From assembly GCF_020329435.1 (NCBI RefSeq), contig NZ_JAGKJK010000004.1, positions 124,001-188,000 of the forward strand: a DNA stretch of 64,000 nt, in the 5' to 3' direction. Both the position numbers and the translations under genes were made by a program. The stretch is from Bradyrhizobium hereditatis. GTDB taxonomy: Bacteria > Pseudomonadota > Alphaproteobacteria > Rhizobiales > Xanthobacteraceae. The notes below the pieces were generated by a model. That model saw nothing but the letters and a program-made list of their open reading frames with translations. It had not been told where the DNA came from and searched no databases. Shown here in pieces: positions 53,989-63,179 of the stretch. The stretch's first letter is position 1. Each line of letters starts with the position of its first letter.

Positions 53989-55136
53989 CGGTTCCGCTCC
54001 GATTTCACGTAGATCTTCTGACGCTTGAACGTGGCGCGCTTGTAGAGCGGGAAGAGCTGGAAGAAGAGCTTTATCTTCAGCCAGCGCCCGTACAGACCGA
54101 GCGGCTCGAACAGCACGAACAGCACGATGATCACGCCGTAGATCGCGCCCTTCAGGCCGTTCGCGGATGCAATGGCGGCGACGTTGCTGTGAACTTTGCC
54201 GGCCGTAACGCTGTCGGCGCCGAACGCCGCGGCAATGCCGGCGATGATGCCGGGCAGGTCGTCCTTCAGATAGGTGAGGAACGGATCGATCATCACCAGG
54301 AAGATCGCGCCCAGCACCGCGCCGTGCAGGCTGAAGGTGCCGCCGATCAGGATCACGATGATGAACTCGATCGAGAGCTGCAGCGTGAACATTTCCGGGC
54401 TGATGAAGGAAAGCTTGTGCGCGAACAGCACACCGGCAAGGCCGGTGATCGCTGCGCTGATCGCGAACGACTTCACCTTGTAGAGCGAGACGTTGACGCC
54501 CATGCTGCGCGCCGCCGTCTCGCTGTCGCGGATCGCGACAAAGGCGCGGCCGGTCGGCGAGCGCAGCAGGTTGAGCGTGCCGACGATGGTGAGGACGAGG
54601 ACGGCGAGGCACAGATAGTAGAATGTCGGGCCGTCGCGCGGCACGGCGACGCCAAACAGGCTCAGCGTCTTGACGCGCATGCCCTCATTGCCGTGGGTCA
54701 CGCTTTCCCAGCGCGCCAGCACTTCCTCGACGATGAAAGCAAAGGAGATCGTGGCGATGACGAGGTAGATGCCCGTTAGCCGTAGCGCCGGAAAGCCGAC
54801 CAGCGCACCGACCACGCCAGTAAGCAGGCCGCCGGCCAGGAAGTAGACCGGAAAGGGTACGTCATATTGCTGCAGATAGGCCGCCGTGTAGGCGCCGATC
54901 GCCAGAAACGCGGCGTGGCCGAGCGAGGCCTGCCCGGTGAAGCCGGTGAGGATCATCAGGCCTACGCCCACCGTCGCGTAAATGCAGACGAACACCAGCT
55001 GGCTGACCAGATAGCTCGACAGCACGAACGGCGCGATAAGAAGAAACGCGATCAGGATGCCGTAGGAGAAGACGTAGCCACTATGCGGAAACAGCCTGAT
55101 GTCGTCTTCGTAATCCGTTTTGAAGAGAAACCGCAT
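53985..55136 (-). CDS. livM: Branched-chain amino acid ABC transporter permease (LivM)
   Basis: A 383-residue permease starting at ATG 55136 (MRFLFKTDYEDD). Eight to nine helices follow. Family motifs are GLMILTGFTGQASLGHAAFLAIGAYTAA, ATISFAFIVEEVLARWESVTHGNEGM and GRAFVAIRDSETAARSMGVNV. The C-terminal loop is followed by a basic tail (RATFKRQKIYVKSER). It shares a base with the livH stop. Confidence 0.94.
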   Translation of the reverse strand: MRFLFKTDYEDDIRLFPHSGYVFSYGILIAFLLIAPFVLSSYLVSQLVFVCIYATVGVGLMILTGFTGQASLGHAAFLAIGAYTAAYLQQYDVPFPVYFLAGGLLTGVVGALVGFPALRLTGIYLVIATISFAFIVEEVLARWESVTHGNEGMRVKTLSLFGVAVPRDGPTFYYLCLAVLVLTIVGTLNLLRSPTGRAFVAIRDSETAARSMGVNVSLYKVKSFAISAAITGLAGVLFAHKLSFISPEMFTLQLSIEFIIVILIGGTFSLHGAVLGAIFLVMIDPFLTYLKDDLPGIIAGIAAAFGADSVTAGKVHSNVAAIASANGLKGAIYGVIIVLFVLFEPLGLYGRWLKIKLFFQLFPLYKRATFKRQKIYVKSERNR

Positions 55137-56014
55137 TAGACCTTCTTCCGCATATGAATACCGAACAGGCCTTCGGGCTTGAGCAACAGCACCACCAGAA
55201 GGACGATGTAGGGCGCGACATCCTTCCAGCCCTGCGGCAGGTAGAAGCCGGCCATGCTCTCGATCACGCCGATCAGCACGCCGCCGACCACGGCGCCGGG
55301 GATGGAGCCGAAACCGCCAAGGACCGCGGCAGGAAACGCCTTCAATCCCAGCACGAGACCGACATTGGAATGAATGAAGGTGATCGGCGCCAGCAGCACG
55401 CCGGCTGCGGTCGCGACCGCCGCAGCGATCGCCCACACGATCGAGACCACGCGCTTGACCGGAATGCCCATGTAGTAGGCAGCGAGCATGTTCTCCGAAG
55501 TGGCGCGCATCGCGGTGCCGAGCGTGGTGCGGTTGAAGAACAGGTATAGCAGCGCACAAAGAATGATGGTGGCTGCGATCACCGAGAGCTTGTCGTATGC
55601 CAGCACCAACGAGCCGATCCGCAATACGCCCTCGCTGAACGGCGTCTCGATCTTGAAATCGTCGGTGCCCCAGATCATTCCGACCACGGACCGCAGGAAG
55701 TATCCGAGCCCGATCGTCGCCATGATGATGGAAAACTGCGGATAGCCGAGGATCGGACGCACCACCACACGTTCAGCCAGCATGCCGAACAGCGCCATCG
55801 CCGCGACCGCGCCGGCGAATCCAAGCCAGTAATTAAGACCGAGCATGCCGATGAAAGTGAAGGCGAAGAATCCGCCCAGCATCATCAAATCGCCTTGGGC
55901 GAAATTGACGACCTCGGTTGCCTTGTAAATGAGCACAAAACCGAGCGCGATCAGGCCATAGACGCAGCCGAGCGCGATGCCACTCACCAGCTGCTGAACG
56001 AAGTCCAGCATCAT
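55136..56014 (-). CDS. livH: Branched-chain amino acid ABC transporter permease (LivH)
   Basis: A 292-residue permease with about eight helices. Family motifs are GIALGCVYGLIALGFVLIYKATEVVNFAQGDLMMLGGFF and GTAMRATSENMLAAYYMGIPVKRV (EAA-type loop), with GGFGSIPGAVVGGVLIGVIES. It is first gene of the livHMGF-ligase-livK cluster, so the promoter should lie in 56015-56297, where I saw no recognised motif. Confidence 0.94.
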   Translation of the reverse strand: MMLDFVQQLVSGIALGCVYGLIALGFVLIYKATEVVNFAQGDLMMLGGFFAFTFIGMLGLNYWLGFAGAVAAMALFGMLAERVVVRPILGYPQFSIIMATIGLGYFLRSVVGMIWGTDDFKIETPFSEGVLRIGSLVLAYDKLSVIAATIILCALLYLFFNRTTLGTAMRATSENMLAAYYMGIPVKRVVSIVWAIAAAVATAAGVLLAPITFIHSNVGLVLGLKAFPAAVLGGFGSIPGAVVGGVLIGVIESMAGFYLPQGWKDVAPYIVLLVVLLLKPEGLFGIHMRKKV

Positions 56015-56297
56015 TTCCCTCCCCGATGCCAGGCGATTCTGTCGACCGCCTTTTCCGCATCTTGTGTCTACACGCTGCGTGGCATTCCACGAAGCAGCCG
56101 CACATGTCCCGCTGCATTGAGCCTAAAGGCTCGATCCCTGTCAACAAAGCGCTGCGTGCGACGCCGTTAACAATTGCGGAGAAATGCCGCAGCCCCGGGA
56201 AGTTGCGGGGTTCGCTGTGATTTGGCGTGCAAGATTCACCGCGCCGAAAGTTCTTCGGTTCATGGTCCGCAATGAACAACTGGATCGTCCCGAAATC

Positions 56298-57053
56298 ATG
56301 AAAGCGGATGTATCGGCGCTCGAGGTGCGAGGGTTAACGAAGCGTTTTGACCGCCCGGCGGTGGACGCGCTCGACCTCACCGTCCGCACCGGCGAGTTCT
56401 ATGCCCTGCTCGGCCCCAACGGCGCTGGCAAGACCACGACCTTGCGCATGGTCGCCGGTCTGCTCAAGCCCGACGCCGGCTCGGTCTCTATCCTGGGCAT
56501 CGATGCGCTCGCCCACCCCGTCGCCGCCAAGCAGATCATGGCCTGGGTTTCCGACGAGCCGATGATCTACGACAAGCTGACGCCGCTGGAATATCTCGAA
56601 TTCGTCGCCGGGCTGTGGGGTATCGATCCCGCAATTTCCTCTGCTTCCGCACACAAGCTTTTGCTGTCGCTCGGGCTGGAGCCGCATCTGCATGAACGCT
56701 GCGAGAGATTTTCCAAGGGCATGCGCCAGAAAGTGGCTTTGGCGGGCGCGCTGGTTCACGATCCTCGCCTGATCATTCTGGACGAGCCGCTCACCGGGCT
56801 GGATGCGCTGTCGGCACGTCACGTCAAGGGGCTGCTCCAGGAGCGTGTCCGTTCCGGCTGCACCGTGATCATGACGACGCATATTCTCGAAGTCGCCGAA
56901 CGCATGGCCGACCGGATCGGCGTCATCGCGGCGGGCCGGCTGGTGGCCGAGGGCACGCTCACCGAGCTGCGCCAGCAGAACGGCCGCGGCGACAGCAGCC
57001 TCGAAGACATGTTCATCGCGCTCGTCGACACCAACGCGGCAGCAGCCGCATGA
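56298..57053 (+). CDS. ABC-2 type transporter ATPase
   Basis: A 251-residue ATPase. ATG 56298 (MKADVSALEVRGLTKRF) is taken as the start; ATG 56262 in the same frame is the alternative, and neither has a strong ribosome site. Walker A is GPNGAGKTT, the signature FSKGMRQKVALAGALV, Walker B LIILDEPLTGLD, then TTHILEVAERMADRIGVI. It overlaps the permease gene by 4 bp. Such pairs export lipids, drugs or polysaccharides; the cargo is unknown. Confidence 0.9.
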   Translation: MKADVSALEVRGLTKRFDRPAVDALDLTVRTGEFYALLGPNGAGKTTTLRMVAGLLKPDAGSVSILGIDALAHPVAAKQIMAWVSDEPMIYDKLTPLEYLEFVAGLWGIDPAISSASAHKLLLSLGLEPHLHERCERFSKGMRQKVALAGALVHDPRLIILDEPLTGLDALSARHVKGLLQERVRSGCTVIMTTHILEVAERMADRIGVIAAGRLVAEGTLTELRQQNGRGDSSLEDMFIALVDTNAAAAA

Positions 57054-58494
57054 GCTCGGCCGCGGCACTCTCCTGGTTTGCCCGCCACGAAATTCGCCTC
57101 GCCTGGCGCGAATGGCTGGCAATGATGACCGGCAGCCGCGGCAAGCGAAAGCGTGCAATCATCGCACTCATCGCGTTCGCCGCCATCATGCACTTGCCGG
57201 CTTACGCGGTGATCGGCCGCTTCGCCGATCTGCAGTTTCCGCTCGGTAAGCCTGAATTGATCGTGATCACGGCGACGATCTTTCTCGCCTGGGCATTGAT
57301 GTTATCGCAGGCCATCGAATCGGTGACGCGGGTATTTTACGCCCGCGCCGATCTCGATCTCATCATGTCCTCGCCCGCGAACCTCGCCAATGTATTCTCG
57401 GTGCGTATCGCGGCGATTGCGCTCGCGGTCACCGGAATGGCGCTGCTACTGTCGACGCCCTTTGTCGATGTGCTGGTGATCGGCGGCGGCGTGCGGTGGC
57501 TCTCTGCGTTCGGCCTCGTTGTCGCCATCGGCCTTTCGGCCGCCGCCGTTGCGATTGCAATCACGGTGCTGCTGTTCAGGCTGATCGGCCCGAGCCACAC
57601 TCGTCTTGTCGCACAAATCGTGGCGGCCGTCATCGGCGCCGGCTTCGTGATCGCGCTTCAAGTGGCCGCAGTCCGCTATGGTGGCCGGCGCGCGCGGCAG
57701 TCGGCGACGGCACGGTGCTGTCATGGCTATTGGCCGGCGGGCTGCTGCTGCTCGGCATCGTGATGGCGACCTTCTCGCCGAGATTTGCCGACACCGTCGT
57801 CAGCGTCGCCGCAACGACCCGGACCGTCCGCCGCGGACCGCGCGCGACCGCGTTTCGCGGCGGCTCGCGGCAACAGGCGCTGCGCGCCAAGGAATTCCTG
57901 CTGCTGCGGCGCGACCCGTGGCTGTTGTCGCAAAGCCTGATGCAGCTCCTGTATCTGGTGCCGCCGGCCCTGATGCTGTGGCGGAGCTTTTCCGAAAGCT
58001 CCACGGCGATCGTGCTGATCACGCCCGTCATCGTGATGGCGGCAGGCCAACTCGCCGGCGGCCTCGCCTGGCTGACGATTTCAGGCGAAGACGCCGCCGA
58101 CCTCGTCGCGACCGCGCCACTGCCTCCGTCACGCGTGATCCGCGCCAAGATCGAGGTAGTGCTGATATCGATCGGCACCATCTTCGCGCCACTGATCGCA
58201 GCACTTGCGTTCGCGTCCCTGACGCAGGCGATCGTTACCGCGCTCGGCGTTCTCGTCGCGACCGTCTCCGCCACCGCGATACAGCTCTGGTTTCGCGTGC
58301 AAGCCAAGCGCAGCCAATTCCGCCGGCGTCAGACTTCCTCGCGGCTGGCAACCTTCGCGGAAGCCTTCTGCTCAATCGGTTGGGCCGCGACGGCAGCGTT
58401 AGCCGTCACGATTCCGATCGCCGCAATAATCAGCGGCGCGTTGACTGCGGCGATCCTCGCTGCGACGTGGAAGATCAGCCCGCGGCATACATGA
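57050..58494 (+). pseudogene. ABC-2 type permease, broken by a frameshift
   Basis: The first frame (MSSAAALSWFARHEIRLAWREW, about 210 residues with four to five helices) ends in nonsense after VAAVRYGG at about 57685. The frame one base back continues the same protein: VGDGTVLSWLLAGGLLLLGIVMATFSPRFADTVVS to 58494. The junction is a GC repeat, CGGCGCGCGCGGC. One deleted base explains it. The joined protein would be about 480 residues with 10-12 helices. Either the exporter is dead in this strain or the base is an error; the partner ATPase is intact, which mildly favours an error or a recent mutation. Confidence 0.82.
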
Positions 58495-58625
58495 CAATAA
58501 AATGACAGTTGAATGACAACGGCGCATTCCTCATCGACTTTTGTTTCGAACCGCAAGCCTATCTTGCCAGACCTCTAGTGCGGCACCATGTTGCCGGCAA
58601 GGAACCTCAGAGGAGAGCGAACGCG

Positions 58626-59684
58626 ATGAGCGAAACCATCAATGTCCCGGCGGTCATGGTGGACGCCTCCGCGGTTACGCGCATCAAATCCGAGATCGAC
58701 ATCTCCGACCGCTCACGCATCGTCACCTTCGGCGACCGCGCGCAGCGCTCGGTCGTCGAGTTCGCCGATCGCATCCTCGCCCAGACTCAGAACCGGGAGC
58801 TCGGGACAACAGGCAAATTGTTGTCGGACATCCTGGCCAAGGCACGCGGTCTTGACCCCGCCGCGCTCAAGGACGGCAACTTTCTGACGCGCCTGTTCTC
58901 TTCCATGGAAGCGCGACTACGGCGGTTCTCCGAACAGTTCGGCGACGTCGCCTCGCAGATCGACCGCGTTTGCGTCGAGCTCGATCGCAACAAAGAGACG
59001 CTGCGACGCGACATCGCAGTCCTGGATGAGCTGCACGAACAGACCAAGGCCTCACTCGCTGACCTCGATTCGCATATCGCCGCCGGCAAGGCGTTTGCAG
59101 AAGAATTTCGCCGCGGCAAGCTGGCCGAACTCGAGCAGGCCGCGAAAGCAACCAGCCCGGGCAGTGACGCGATGCTGGCGGCTCAGACCTATCAGGACGC
59201 CGCGCAGGCGCTCGACCGCCTCGAAAAACGCATCTTCTACCTGCAGCAGGCGCGGCAGATCGGCATCCAGCAATTGCCGCAGATTCGCATCGTTCAGTCC
59301 GGCGACGAGACGCTGATCGAGAACCTGCAGGCTACGACCGAGCTCACGATACCGGTCTGGAAGCAGAAGATGATTCTACTGCTTGGCCTCAGCCGGCAGC
59401 AATCGGCGCTCGATCTGCAGAAGACCGTGACCGACGCCACCAACGAAATGATGAAGCAGGCGTCCGAGATGATGAAGACGCAGGCGATCGAGATCGAAAA
59501 GCAGTCGCAGCGCGGCATCGTCGATATCGAGACGCTGCAAAAGACCAACAACGACCTGGTCGATACCATTTCGGGCGTGCTCAACGTGCAGGAACAAGGC
59601 CGCCGGAAGCGCGCTGAAATCGAGCAGCAGATGGCGCAGTTGACCGACCAGTTGAAATCAGCGCTGTCCAAGTCTCCGGCATGA
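58626..59684 (+). CDS. TelA family (toxic anion resistance) protein
   Basis: A 352-residue cytoplasmic, largely alpha-helical protein. It starts at ATG 58626 behind GAGGAGAG; the in-frame extension to 58509 is not family-like. TelA motifs include RIVTFGDRAQRSVVEFADRIL near residue 30, LDELHEQTKASLADLDSHIAAGKAF, RLEKRIFYLQQARQIGIQQLPQIRIVQSGDETLIENLQ, and VPVWKQKM-type PVWKQKMILLLGLSRQQ. Family members give tellurite and other stress resistance by an unknown mechanism. It is first of four overlapping genes, and Bacillus xpaC-yaaN pairs the same two families that here flank the VWA gene. Confidence 0.9.
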   Translation: MSETINVPAVMVDASAVTRIKSEIDISDRSRIVTFGDRAQRSVVEFADRILAQTQNRELGTTGKLLSDILAKARGLDPAALKDGNFLTRLFSSMEARLRRFSEQFGDVASQIDRVCVELDRNKETLRRDIAVLDELHEQTKASLADLDSHIAAGKAFAEEFRRGKLAELEQAAKATSPGSDAMLAAQTYQDAAQALDRLEKRIFYLQQARQIGIQQLPQIRIVQSGDETLIENLQATTELTIPVWKQKMILLLGLSRQQSALDLQKTVTDATNEMMKQASEMMKTQAIEIEKQSQRGIVDIETLQKTNNDLVDTISGVLNVQEQGRRKRAEIEQQMAQLTDQLKSALSKSPA

Positions 59685-61255
59685 ACATCGCTGCGCTAAG
59701 GCTAGCTGCCGGCTTGGTCCTGGCGTCGTTCCTCGGCGCCTGCGCGGGACCGGGCCCGGAGTTCACCATCCTGTCGGGCTCGGAGAACGACGTCCTCGAG
59801 CCAATGGTCCAGGAATTCTGTAAGTCGCGCCGCGCTGTCTGCACGGTGAAATACCAGGGCTCACTGGACATTGCGTTGGCGCTCAAGGCCGGTAACGACC
59901 CGCAGGCCGACGCGGTGTGGCCTGCCGCCTCGATCTGGATCGACATGTTCGACACTGCTCGGCGCGTCAAGTCGGTGAAGTCGATCGCGCAAATGCCTGT
60001 CATCCTCGGCGTCAAGCGCTCCAAGGCGCAGGCGCTGGGCTGGATCAGCGCCAAGGTGACGACGAAGGATATCCTCACGGCGGTCGAAGGTGGCCGGCTA
60101 AAATTTCTCATGACCTCTGCGACACAGTCGAATTCCGGCGCTTCGGCCTATCTCGCCATGCTGGCGACTGGGATCGGAAAACCCGATCTCATCGAATCCG
60201 GCGATCTCGACAAGCCTGAGGTGCTCGCCACCGTGCGTAGCCTGTTGCGCGGCGTCGAGCGCTCATCGGGATCGAGCGGCTGGCTCGCCGATCTCTATCG
60301 CGAAGACGCGCGCGCCGGTGCGCATTACGAGGCGATGTGGAACTACGAGGCCGTGATCAAGGAGACCAACGACAAGCTGTTCGCCGACAGGAAGGAGCCG
60401 CTCTACGCGATCTATCCCGAAGACGGCGTCTCGGTGGGCGACTCGCCGCTCGGTTTTGTCGATCGCGGACGTGGCAAGGAGGTCGAGAGCTTTTTCGCCG
60501 ATCTGCAGGCCTTTCTGCTCAAGGACGAAACACAGGCGCAGATCGCGGCGACGGGCCGGCGGGTCGAACTCGGCCGTGCTGCCCCGATCAAGGCCGACGC
60601 GACCACCAATCTCAACCCGAGCCACGCGCTTAACGTGGTCCGGCCGCCGGAGCCCGCCGTCATCCAGAAGGCGCTGGCCCTCTACCAGGAAGCGCTGCGC
60701 CGCCCCTCGCTGACCGCACTGTGCATCGATGTGTCTGGGAGCATGAAGGGGCATGGCGAGACGCAACTGCTCGAAGCAATGCGATTCCTGCTGACGCCCG
60801 CGCGTACCCGCGAGGTGCTGGTGCAATGGTCAAAGGAAGACCGGATCATCGTGCTGCCCTTTAGCGATCGCGTGCTGTGGACAGCAACCGGGAGCGGGGA
60901 AGACACCGACCAGGCCGGCCTCCTGACCAAGGCGCTCGAACTGCGCGCAGAAGGCGGCACCGATTTTTACACCTGCGGGGCACGCGCGCTGGCCGCGATG
61001 AAGCCGGCTCTCGACGCCGGCCAGCACCTGCCGGCCATCGTCATCATGACCGATGGCAAGAGCCAGGGTTTCATGACGACATTCGAGACCGCGTGGCGCG
61101 CCGACGGACGGCGCGTGCCAGTGTTCGGCGTCACATTCGGTGACGATGCCGATCGCAGTCAGCTGAACAACCTCGCCACCCTGACCGGCGGCCGGGTGTT
61201 TGACGGCACCAAGAGTTTGGCCCAGGCTTTTCGCGCAGTGCGAGGGTACAACTGA
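59681..61255 (+). CDS. Lipoprotein fusing a substrate-binding domain to a VWA domain
   Basis: A 524-residue lipoprotein. The lipobox FLGAC places the lipidated Cys at residue 21. Residues 27-310 form a type II periplasmic binding protein domain (FTILSGSENDVLEPMVQEF; the ligand loop TSATQSNSGASAYLAML). Residues 343-524 are a von Willebrand A domain with an intact metal site: DVSGSM at 350-355, GGTDFYT, and VIMTDGKSQG. VWA domains bind partners through Mg2+. ATGA overlap with telA and an abutting stop/start with the next gene prove cotranslation. I know no described function for this fusion. Confidence 0.87.
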   Translation: MNIAALRLAAGLVLASFLGACAGPGPEFTILSGSENDVLEPMVQEFCKSRRAVCTVKYQGSLDIALALKAGNDPQADAVWPAASIWIDMFDTARRVKSVKSIAQMPVILGVKRSKAQALGWISAKVTTKDILTAVEGGRLKFLMTSATQSNSGASAYLAMLATGIGKPDLIESGDLDKPEVLATVRSLLRGVERSSGSSGWLADLYREDARAGAHYEAMWNYEAVIKETNDKLFADRKEPLYAIYPEDGVSVGDSPLGFVDRGRGKEVESFFADLQAFLLKDETQAQIAATGRRVELGRAAPIKADATTNLNPSHALNVVRPPEPAVIQKALALYQEALRRPSLTALCIDVSGSMKGHGETQLLEAMRFLLTPARTREVLVQWSKEDRIIVLPFSDRVLWTATGSGEDTDQAGLLTKALELRAEGGTDFYTCGARALAAMKPALDAGQHLPAIVIMTDGKSQGFMTTFETAWRADGRRVPVFGVTFGDDADRSQLNNLATLTGGRVFDGTKSLAQAFRAVRGYN

Positions 61256-61909
61256 ATGCCATCGGCATGGTCAGGCATGAACTGGATCGCGGGCGGAGCC
61301 GTCGCCGCCATCCTGCTGCCCGTGCTCGCCATCGGCATCGGGATGCCGTTCTGGATTGCCGGTATCATCAGCGTCGCAACAGGCGGGGGTCTCGTTTTCC
61401 TGCTCTCGCCACGCAAATTGTTCGAGGGACTGGACGCCAGCGGCGCGGCGCGCGGCAAGATCGCATTTGCGCGTGAGCTTCTAACCAGTGCCGAGCCGCT
61501 GGCGATACGGCTCGAGGTCGCGGTGAGCACGATCCGCACCCAGGCGGTCGCCGAGCGTGTTCGCAATCTGGCGCGGATTTCCCGCGAGATTTTTGCCGGT
61601 GTTGAGGAAGATCCGCTGCGCGTCGATCGGGTGCGCCGTTTCCTGACATATTATCTGCCGCGTGCCGCCGACCTCGCCGAGGCCTATGCCGTGCTCGAAA
61701 AGAGCGGCAATCGCGACACGAGGCGGCTGGTTGAGACCGGCGATCTGATCGAACGGCTCGATACCGCTTTCAGCCACTACGCGACAAATCTGCAGGAGGC
61801 CGATCTCGGCAATCTCGATATCGAACTCAAGCTCCTGAAAAGTTCGCTCGACGAGGATCTCGGAGCGGCGCAGCTTCCCGTTTCTGATCCAAGCAAGAGG
61901 AGAGCCTGA
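61256..61909 (+). CDS. XpaC-like membrane protein
   Basis: A 217-residue protein. Two N-terminal hydrophobic helices (about 10-28 and 30-50, LLPVLAIGIGMPFWIAGIISVATGGGLVFLL) are followed by a helical cytoplasmic domain (FLTYYLPRAADLAEAYAVLEKSGNRDTRRLVETGDLIERLDTAF). This is the 5-bromo-4-chloroindolyl phosphate hydrolysis (XpaC) family pattern, whose true activity is unclear. It starts immediately after the VWA gene's stop and its stop overlaps the next ATG by one base (TGATG). Confidence 0.82.
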   Translation: MPSAWSGMNWIAGGAVAAILLPVLAIGIGMPFWIAGIISVATGGGLVFLLSPRKLFEGLDASGAARGKIAFARELLTSAEPLAIRLEVAVSTIRTQAVAERVRNLARISREIFAGVEEDPLRVDRVRRFLTYYLPRAADLAEAYAVLEKSGNRDTRRLVETGDLIERLDTAFSHYATNLQEADLGNLDIELKLLKSSLDEDLGAAQLPVSDPSKRRA

Positions 61910-63021
61910 TGGCCATTTCCCGTCGGGCTTTTGGCATTGGACTGCTCGCTGCCAGCGCGGCCGGCACGGGTGGATATATCTATCTGCGTCAACACCCCGA
62001 GATCGCCGGCCGGTTCGGCGAGGCGAAACGGCTTTCCGGGTTCGCCGGCGGCGAGAAGGAAGGATTTTTGGCCAATGCCCGTGTCCGCAGTTTGCTTGAG
62101 CGCCGCTTCGGGCTGATCCTCGACGCTCGGCGCGCCGGCTCGGTCGAGATGGTGAGGGAGCGCACGCTGCTCGACCAGAAGCCGCAGTTCCTGTGGCCCT
62201 CATCGTCCGTGCTGGTCGAACTGGCGCGCAACTCCGGCGTCAAGATTTCACGCGATCAGGTCATCTTCAATTCGCCGATCGTGCTCTACTCCTGGGATCG
62301 CATCGCCGACGGCCTGGTCAAAGGCGGCTTCGCCGAACCGGCCGGAGGCCCGCGCTACACGGTCGACCTGCTGAAGGTGCTCAAGGCCGTCATTGCCGGC
62401 GAGACCTGGGAGGCGATGGGCGTGAGCGGCCTGTTCGGGCGCGCGCGTGTCGTCTCGACCGACCCCAACAAGTCCAATTCCGGCTTCATGTTCGCAGGGC
62501 TCGCCGCAAGCCTGCTCAGCGGCGACGTGATCGCGCTGGATTCGCTCGGTCGCATCGACGGCGACGTCGCGACCGTGTTCCGCCGGATGGGCTATAAGCC
62601 GCCGTCCTCGGGCAAGTTATTCGACGATTACGTGGCCGGCGGCGCCGGTGCGCAGCCATTGATCGTCGGCTACGAAAACCAGTTGATCGAGTGGGTGCTG
62701 CAGGACGCCGACCGCTGGAAACGGGTCGAGGCGAGCGCGCCTTCCAAACCGGTCATCCTCTATCCGCGCCCGACCGCGTTCTCCGCGCATCCGCTGATCA
62801 GCACCGACCGCACCGCCGACGAATTGATCGATGCGCTGGTCAGCGAAAGCCTGCTCGAACTGGCCTGGGAGGAGCACGGCTTCCGCGGGCCGCTCGGGAC
62901 GATCGGCAAGGCGCGCAATGCGCTGCTGCAATCCCGGCTGGTCGAACGGGTCGATGCGGTGCTCCCAATGCCCGACGCACCGGTCATGATGGCCCTGCTA
63001 GATCGGCTGGCGACGGCCTAA
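61909..63021 (+). CDS. Tat-like secreted binding-protein-fold protein
   Basis: A 370-residue protein. The N terminus MAISRRAFGIGLLAASAAG has a twin-arginine motif (SRRAFG) and a hydrophobic stretch, so it is exported or anchored via Tat. The rest looks like a type II periplasmic binding protein: QVIFNSPIVLYSWDRIADGL, STDPNKSNSGFMFAGLAASLL, AQPLIVGYENQLIEWVLQ. The SNSG loop matches the one in the preceding lipoprotein, indicating shared ligand chemistry, perhaps an oxyanion. No family assigned. Confidence 0.78.
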   Translation: MAISRRAFGIGLLAASAAGTGGYIYLRQHPEIAGRFGEAKRLSGFAGGEKEGFLANARVRSLLERRFGLILDARRAGSVEMVRERTLLDQKPQFLWPSSSVLVELARNSGVKISRDQVIFNSPIVLYSWDRIADGLVKGGFAEPAGGPRYTVDLLKVLKAVIAGETWEAMGVSGLFGRARVVSTDPNKSNSGFMFAGLAASLLSGDVIALDSLGRIDGDVATVFRRMGYKPPSSGKLFDDYVAGGAGAQPLIVGYENQLIEWVLQDADRWKRVEASAPSKPVILYPRPTAFSAHPLISTDRTADELIDALVSESLLELAWEEHGFRGPLGTIGKARNALLQSRLVERVDAVLPMPDAPVMMALLDRLATA

Positions 63022-63179
63022 CCTTCACGCTGTAAATAGCCACGCCTTCGTGACTTTGTCTGCTGGTGGCGAGATCAGGTCTTACTGCTTCTCCAATCCC
63101 GCCCGCTCGATCTTGTCCTTGAGGACTTGGCAGGGAGGATGATCGCTTTCGATGCAGCTTGCTATGCGGCAAGGTCGCC

